Assembly (NCBI GenBank): GCA_029560455.1
Contig: JAKQKW010000271.1
Location: forward strand, 1-16,604
Origin: Candidatus Rifleibacteriota bacterium
GTDB lineage: Bacteria > Riflebacteria > Ozemobacteria > Ozemobacterales > Ozemobacteraceae
DNA: 16,604 bases
Reading direction: 5' to 3'
In this document: piece after piece, positions 13,329 through 16,604 of the stretch
How positions within the stretch are numbered: position 1 is the first letter of the stretch
Layout: the number at the start of each line of letters is the position of its first letter
Notes under the pieces: generated by a model
The model's input: the letters and a program-made list of their open reading frames with translations, nothing else
Database searches by the model: none
What the model was told of the DNA's origin: nothing
Position numbers and translations under genes: made by a program

Positions 13329-14405
13329 GTGCTCGACAAGCTTGAATCGGTTAAAGAAAATTTCAAGGAACTGACCGACAAACTTTCAAACCCGAAGGTT
13401 ATCGGCAACCCGGCCGAATTTCAGAAACTTGCCCGGCGCCGGGCTGAACTTGAACCGGTGGTTGAGGCCTATGCCCGCTACTGCGACCTGCGCAGCAGTT
13501 TTGAAGGCGCTCAGCACATGCTCGCGGCCGAGAACGACCCCGAGCTCAAAGAAATGGCCGAACTCGAGATTGCCGACCTCAAGCCAAAACTTGAAGAGCT
13601 TGAAGCAGAACTTAAAATGCTGCTGATCCCGAAAGATGAAGACGATAACAAGAACACCATCTTCGAAATCCGTGCCGGCACCGGCGGCGAAGAGGCGGCA
13701 CTTTTTGCCGCCGTTCTTTATCGCATGTATTCACGCTATGCCGAACGCCAGGGCTGGAAATGCGAACTGATGAGCATGAGTGATACCGGCCTTGGCGGCA
13801 TAAAAGAAGTGGTGTTTGCAGTGCAGGGCTCGGGTGCGTTCGGCAAACTCAAGTTTGAAAGCGGCGTGCATCGCGTGCAGCGGGTGCCGGCCACCGAGGC
13901 TTCGGGGCGTGTGCATACCTCGGCGGCAACGGTGGCGGTGCTTCCTGAGGCTGAGGATGTCGATGTAACCGTCGATGAGAACGAACTGCGCATCGACGTT
14001 TTCAGATCGTCGGGGCCGGGCGGCCAGAGCGTTAATACCACCGACTCGGCCGTGCGCGTGACGCATCTGCCCACCGGTATCGTCGTCAGCTGCCAGGATG
14101 AAAAGAGTCAGCACAAAAACAAGGCCAAGGCGCTGCGCATTCTCAAGGCGAGGCTACTCGACAATGCCCGCATGCAGAGTGATAAAGACCGGGCCGAGCA
14201 TCGCCGCAGTCTGGTTGGCAGCGGCGATCGTTCTGAACGCATCCGCACCTACAATTTTCCGCAGCAGCGCCTTACCGATCACCGCATCAATATGACTGTC
14301 TATCGCCTCAACGAAATTGTCGACGGCGATATCGAAGATGTGATCAAGGCGCTGATCGAGGCCGACAATCTTCGCAAACTGGCCGAAGCCGAGAATGAAG
14401 TTTAA
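13329..14405 (+). CDS. prfA: Peptide chain release factor 1
   Basis: This 358-residue protein starts at GTG and is full length for RF1. It recognises UAA and UAG in the ribosomal A site and triggers peptide release. The anticodon-like PxT motif is PAT (187-189, in [15 protein letters not shown]), which separates it from RF2 (SPF). The catalytic GGQ is at 231-233 in [19 protein letters not shown]. The N-terminal ~100 residues form the helical domain with a charged coiled coil; [14 protein letters not shown] follows the GGQ domain. The GGQ glutamine is the target of the methyltransferase encoded next (PrmC), 21 nt downstream. No strong ribosome-binding site precedes the GTG, so coupling from the upstream gene is likely. 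Confidence 0.97.
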   Translation: MLDKLESVKENFKELTDKLSNPKVIGNPAEFQKLARRRAELEPVVEAYARYCDLRSSFEGAQHMLAAENDPELKEMAELEIADLKPKLEELEAELKMLLIPKDEDDNKNTIFEIRAGTGGEEAALFAAVLYRMYSRYAERQGWKCELMSMSDTGLGGIKEVVFAVQGSGAFGKLKFESGVHRVQRVPATEASGRVHTSAATVAVLPEAEDVDVTVDENELRIDVFRSSGPGGQSVNTTDSAVRVTHLPTGIVVSCQDEKSQHKNKAKALRILKARLLDNARMQSDKDRAEHRRSLVGSGDRSERIRTYNFPQQRLTDHRINMTVYRLNEIVDGDIEDVIKALIEADNLRKLAEAENEV

Positions 14406-14426
14406 TCGCGACCACCCGATTGCCGC

Positions 14427-15305
14427 ATGACTGCAACTACCATAAGAGAGCAGATTCTCGCTGCCAGAAAGCTGCTTGCCGGGCATCATATCGAAGATGC
14501 CGCATTCAACGCCAACTGTCTGGCAGCGCATGTTCTCGGCATAACCAACGGCCAGCTGCCACAACTCTGGAACCAGCCAGCTGATGACGGTTTTATCCGG
14601 CCTTTTCAGCAGTTGCTCGAACGCCGCTGTTGCAGTGAGCCCCTGCAATACCTGCTTGGCGAGTGGAGTTTTCTCGATTTTGATGTCAGGGTTGCCCCTG
14701 GTGCCCTGATTCCGCGGCCCGAAACCGAAGAGGTTTTTATGGCCGCCGCCGCTGAGATTGCCAGAAGACCTTTTGCCGCAAATTTCAGTTTTGCTGATGT
14801 CGGTACCGGTACCGGAATTCTCGCAATTGCCATGGCGCGAAAATTTGCCGGGGCAAGCGGCTTTATGCTCGATGTTTCTCCGGCGGCGCTGCAGATCGCT
14901 GCCGCCAACCGACAGCGCTTTCCGGAAATTGCTGCCCGCCTTGAATTGCGGCAGAACGACCTGCTGAGCGGCTTTGCGCCTGATTCACTCGATGTCGTGA
15001 TTTCGAACCCGCCTTACATTGAATCGGCTGAAGTGCCGATTCTGCAGGCCGAAGTCAGCAGATTTGAACCGCACCTGGCTCTTGATGGCGGGAAAGACGG
15101 CCTGGAGCTCATCGACAGACTTCTGAAACAGGCCATATCAGTTATCAAACCCGGTGGGTTGCTGATTTTCGAGCATGGTCATGGTCAGCGCCAGCGTCTT
15201 AATGAAATGCTGAGTTCGCACTGGCGGGTTATCGCTGCCGCCGACGATCTGCATGGCTGTGAACGCTATTTTATTCTTGAAAAAGGCGGAAAGGAGCCGG
15301 AATGA
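14427..15305 (+). CDS. prmC: Release factor glutamine N5-methyltransferase
   Basis: This 292-residue SAM-dependent methyltransferase modifies the GGQ glutamine of release factors. The N-terminal helical substrate-binding domain (~1-80) ends in EPLQYLLGEWSF; next come LIPRPETE (94-101), the SAM-binding glycine motif DVGTGTGILAIAMA (124-137) and the catalytic NPPY at 194-197 in ISNPPYIES. FEPHLALDGGKDGLELI follows, typical of PrmC. The prfA-prmC order is conserved in many bacteria. It has no clear Shine-Dalgarno sequence. The neighbouring Cys-Cys pair at 68-69 is unusual but outside the active site. It overlaps tsaC by 4 nt. Confidence 0.96.
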   Translation: MTATTIREQILAARKLLAGHHIEDAAFNANCLAAHVLGITNGQLPQLWNQPADDGFIRPFQQLLERRCCSEPLQYLLGEWSFLDFDVRVAPGALIPRPETEEVFMAAAAEIARRPFAANFSFADVGTGTGILAIAMARKFAGASGFMLDVSPAALQIAAANRQRFPEIAARLELRQNDLLSGFAPDSLDVVISNPPYIESAEVPILQAEVSRFEPHLALDGGKDGLELIDRLLKQAISVIKPGGLLIFEHGHGQRQRLNEMLSSHWRVIAAADDLHGCERYFILEKGGKEPE

Positions 15306-15904
15306 AAAGGGTCCTGATTGACCAGCTTCTCAACGATAAAAACCTCTGGAACGAATTCAGTATTTCGCTGCAGAACGGTTCGGTTGCCGTTATTCCGACC
15401 GACACCCTGTATGGTTTTGCGGTTGCGGCTGACTGCGAAAAGGCTGTGGCGCGGGTATACGAGATCAAGAACCGCAGCAGCCGAAAACCACTGATTCTTT
15501 TTGTCGACCGCATCGAAGAACTGGAAAATCTTGGGTTTGAGCTTAAAGACGAATTACCCGCGCAACTGAAAAAATACTGGCCCGGCGCCCTTACCGCAGT
15601 GTTGCCGGCTCCTGCCCACCCGCAGTTGAGCGCCTTTAATTTTTCGACAATGGGAGTCAGGATACCAGACCATAAAATGCTGCTCGAAATGCTTCGTCGA
15701 TTGCCGGTAAGGCTTCTGACAACCAGCGCCAACCGTTCCGGCGATCCTTCAGATGTTAACCCCGATGTCATTGCTGCAGAATTCGCCGGCGAAATTGACT
15801 GGCTTGTCGACGACGGAACTCTGCCGGAAGGCGTGGCGTCGACAGTTGTTGATTTTACCCGGTTGCCGCCGGTTATTCTGCGTCAGGGTAAAATCAAGCT
15901 TTAA
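15302..15904 (+). CDS. tsaC: L-threonylcarbamoyladenylate synthase (Sua5/YrdC/YwlC family)
   Basis: This 200-residue single-domain enzyme makes threonylcarbamoyl-AMP from threonine, bicarbonate and ATP, the first step of the t6A37 tRNA modification. It lacks the extra Sua5 domain, so it is the short TsaC type. The motifs are VIPTDTLYGFAVAA (30-43), IKNRSSRKPLILFV (55-68), YWPGALTAVL (92-101), GVRIPDH (118-124), LLTTSANRSGDPS (138-150) and VASTVVDF (178-185). AAGGAG at 15291-15296 lies 5 nt before the ATG; the ATGA overlap with prmC suggests coupling. Its company of prfA and prmC is a common translation-fidelity cluster. The Rho-independent terminator expected at the operon end is not evident before the next promoter. 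Confidence 0.95.
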   Translation: MKRVLIDQLLNDKNLWNEFSISLQNGSVAVIPTDTLYGFAVAADCEKAVARVYEIKNRSSRKPLILFVDRIEELENLGFELKDELPAQLKKYWPGALTAVLPAPAHPQLSAFNFSTMGVRIPDHKMLLEMLRRLPVRLLTTSANRSGDPSDVNPDVIAAEFAGEIDWLVDDGTLPEGVASTVVDFTRLPPVILRQGKIKL

Positions 15905-15905
15905 G

Positions 15906-15934
15906 CTGCCAAATCTTTTCAGTTGTGATACAAT
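15906..15934 (+). promoter_or_regulatory. Extended -10 promoter upstream of the last gene
   Basis: TGATACAAT (extended -10, TGn plus TACAAT at 15929-15934) is preceded at 17 bp by CTGCCA (15906-15911, 4 of 6 to TTGACA). It lies right after the tsaC stop and about 30 nt upstream of the ATG at 15967. Confidence 0.5.
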
Positions 15935-15940
15935 AAGCCC

Positions 15941-15954
15941 GCCTGACCACAGGC
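15941..15954 (+). other. Short GC stem-loop in the leader of the last gene
   Basis: GCCTG (15941-15945) and CAGGC (15950-15954) form a 5-bp stem with an ACCA loop. There is no T-run. It begins at about +1 of the predicted transcript, so it could protect the 5' end or modulate translation. Confidence 0.3.
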
Positions 15955-15966
15955 TGCCTTGCCAAT

Positions 15967-16604
15967 ATGAATAAAGTCACCTTACAGTTTAAAATTCTCG
16001 GTCTGACGCTGGTGCTGATTTTGATACCGGTAATTGGCGCCAACGTGATTTTTTCTGCCTGCAAAAACATGTTTGCTGCCCGCAACGTCATTACCGGCAC
16101 CAAGAGCATTTCATCGCAGCTGAAAGCTCTCGGTGAAACTCCGATTCTTGAAGATATTCAGAATATGAGCCTTGAAGAGTTTCAGATCCCTGACGAAGGC
16201 GGGGAAGGGGCTGGCGAAAGCACTGAAACCGCTCCTGCCGACGAAGCCGCTCCTGCCGACGAACAAGCTCCTGCTTCTGGCACTGCTGTTAAGAATGAAG
16301 CTGCCGGCGACGAGGCGACGGCAACAGAGACCGCTGTAGAAGGTGACGAAAAAGCTTCCGGCACTGACGGGGCTGCTTCAGGCACTGCTGCAGCCGCGCC
16401 GGCTGATGAAACCGGCGAAACGGTTTCTGAAGAACCGGCTGAGGGTGAACCCGCAGCGCCGGCACCGCAGAAACTTTCAATTGAAGAACTCAAGGCCGCC
16501 AAGCAGCGCCTGCTTGACGAAGCGGTCAGCAGAATTGAAATCAAGGCCCAGGAAGCGGCAATTCTCGATGAATTTGTTAATTCACGTCTTAAAGACCTTG
16601 AGTC
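15967..16604 (+). CDS. Membrane-anchored protein with Ala/Pro/Glu-rich extracytoplasmic segment (3' truncated)
   Basis: The frame is open from the ATG at 15967 to the window end (212 full codons). Residues ~8-30 form one hydrophobic segment (LQFKILGLTLVLILIPVIGA), like the N-terminus of many bacterial sensor and chemoreceptor proteins. A helical region KNMFAARNVITGTKSISSQ follows. From ~75 to ~175 the sequence is low complexity (Ala, Glu, Pro, Thr, Gly, Asp), including a twofold repeat. Helix resumes at ~178 (LSIEELKAAKQRLLDEAVSRIE). I cannot assign a function: the C-terminal domain that would decide (HAMP, kinase, methyl-accepting or phosphatase) is outside the window. The start has only a weak ribosome-binding site. 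Confidence 0.75.
   Translation, partial: MNKVTLQFKILGLTLVLILIPVIGANVIFSACKNMFAARNVITGTKSISSQLKALGETPILEDIQNMSLEEFQIPDEGGEGAGESTETAPADEAAPADEQAPASGTAVKNEAAGDEATATETAVEGDEKASGTDGAASGTAAAAPADETGETVSEEPAEGEPAAPAPQKLSIEELKAAKQRLLDEAVSRIEIKAQEAAILDEFVNSRLKDLE
16231..16263 (+). repeat. Two tandem copies of a 15-bp coding repeat, period 18
   Basis: GCTCCTGCCGACGAA is found at 16231-16245 and again, identical, at 16249-16263, encoding APADE twice inside the low-complexity region. A third degenerate unit (GCTCCTGCT) begins at 16267. Such slippage-prone units can change length between strains. Confidence 0.7.

Noticed and set aside
13731..14114. Minus-strand frame of 127 codons opposite prfA
   Set aside because: It lies inside a full-length release factor gene with intact PxT and GGQ motifs and has no recognisable product.
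16182..16544. Minus-strand frame of 120 codons rich in Ser/Ala at the right end
   Set aside because: It is the complement of the Ala/Pro/Glu-rich segment of the plus-strand gene; low complexity keeps several frames open.

Overview
The window looks like chromosomal DNA from a diderm (Gram-negative type) bacterium. Evidence for an outer membrane is the complete Mla-type lipid-transport cassette (permease, ATPase, MCE protein) and several exported or membrane-anchored proteins. Gene density is high, spacers are short, start-stop overlaps are frequent, and GTG/TTG starts are common. I see no rRNA, tRNA, CRISPR array, insertion sequence or phage gene. The taxon cannot be fixed from the sequence. 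The mix of an S55 (SpoIVB-like) peptidase with Mla genes, TPR membrane proteins and housekeeping genes suggests an uncultured or deeply branching phylum rather than an enteric-type proteobacterium; this is a weak inference.

Left part (1-3602): the 3' end of a sigma-54-dependent activator runs convergently into a secreted, very charged coiled-coil protein on the minus strand. A spacer with an elaborate inverted-repeat cluster separates that gene from a divergent small membrane protein carrying an HEGGH motif. A membrane-anchored phosphodiester-glycosidase-family protein follows.

Centre (3665-12381): a predicted promoter at 3665-3693 precedes a long run of tightly packed plus-strand genes. In order these are an exported SpoIVB-type S55 peptidase-domain protein, MlaE, MlaF, MlaD (with an unusual C-terminal beta-strand domain), a type I asparaginase, a zinc-ribbon/TPR membrane protein and a secreted HExxH metallopeptidase-like protein. 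The gaps are -4, -4, +13, +13, 0 and -8 nt, so the run is probably one operon. The first four genes plausibly form one envelope lipid-trafficking module with an attached periplasmic S55 protein.

Right part (12428-15904): a second promoter with a perfect TTGACA box and a 13-bp palindrome at the likely transcription start precedes purine nucleoside phosphorylase, release factor 1 (prfA), its methyltransferase (prmC) and threonylcarbamoyl-AMP synthase (tsaC). This is a nucleotide-salvage and translation-quality operon; prfA-prmC-tsaC is a familiar arrangement. From 15906 a third promoter drives the start of a membrane-anchored protein with an Ala/Pro/Glu-rich low-complexity stretch, cut by the window end.

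The most notable points are: the Ser-before-His order in the S55-like protein, its translational coupling to MlaE, an Asp-to-Asn change in the MlaF Walker B motif, a beta-strand-rich tail ending in Phe on MlaD, an Asp at the base-specificity position of the purine nucleoside phosphorylase, and the repeat cluster at 1264-1320.
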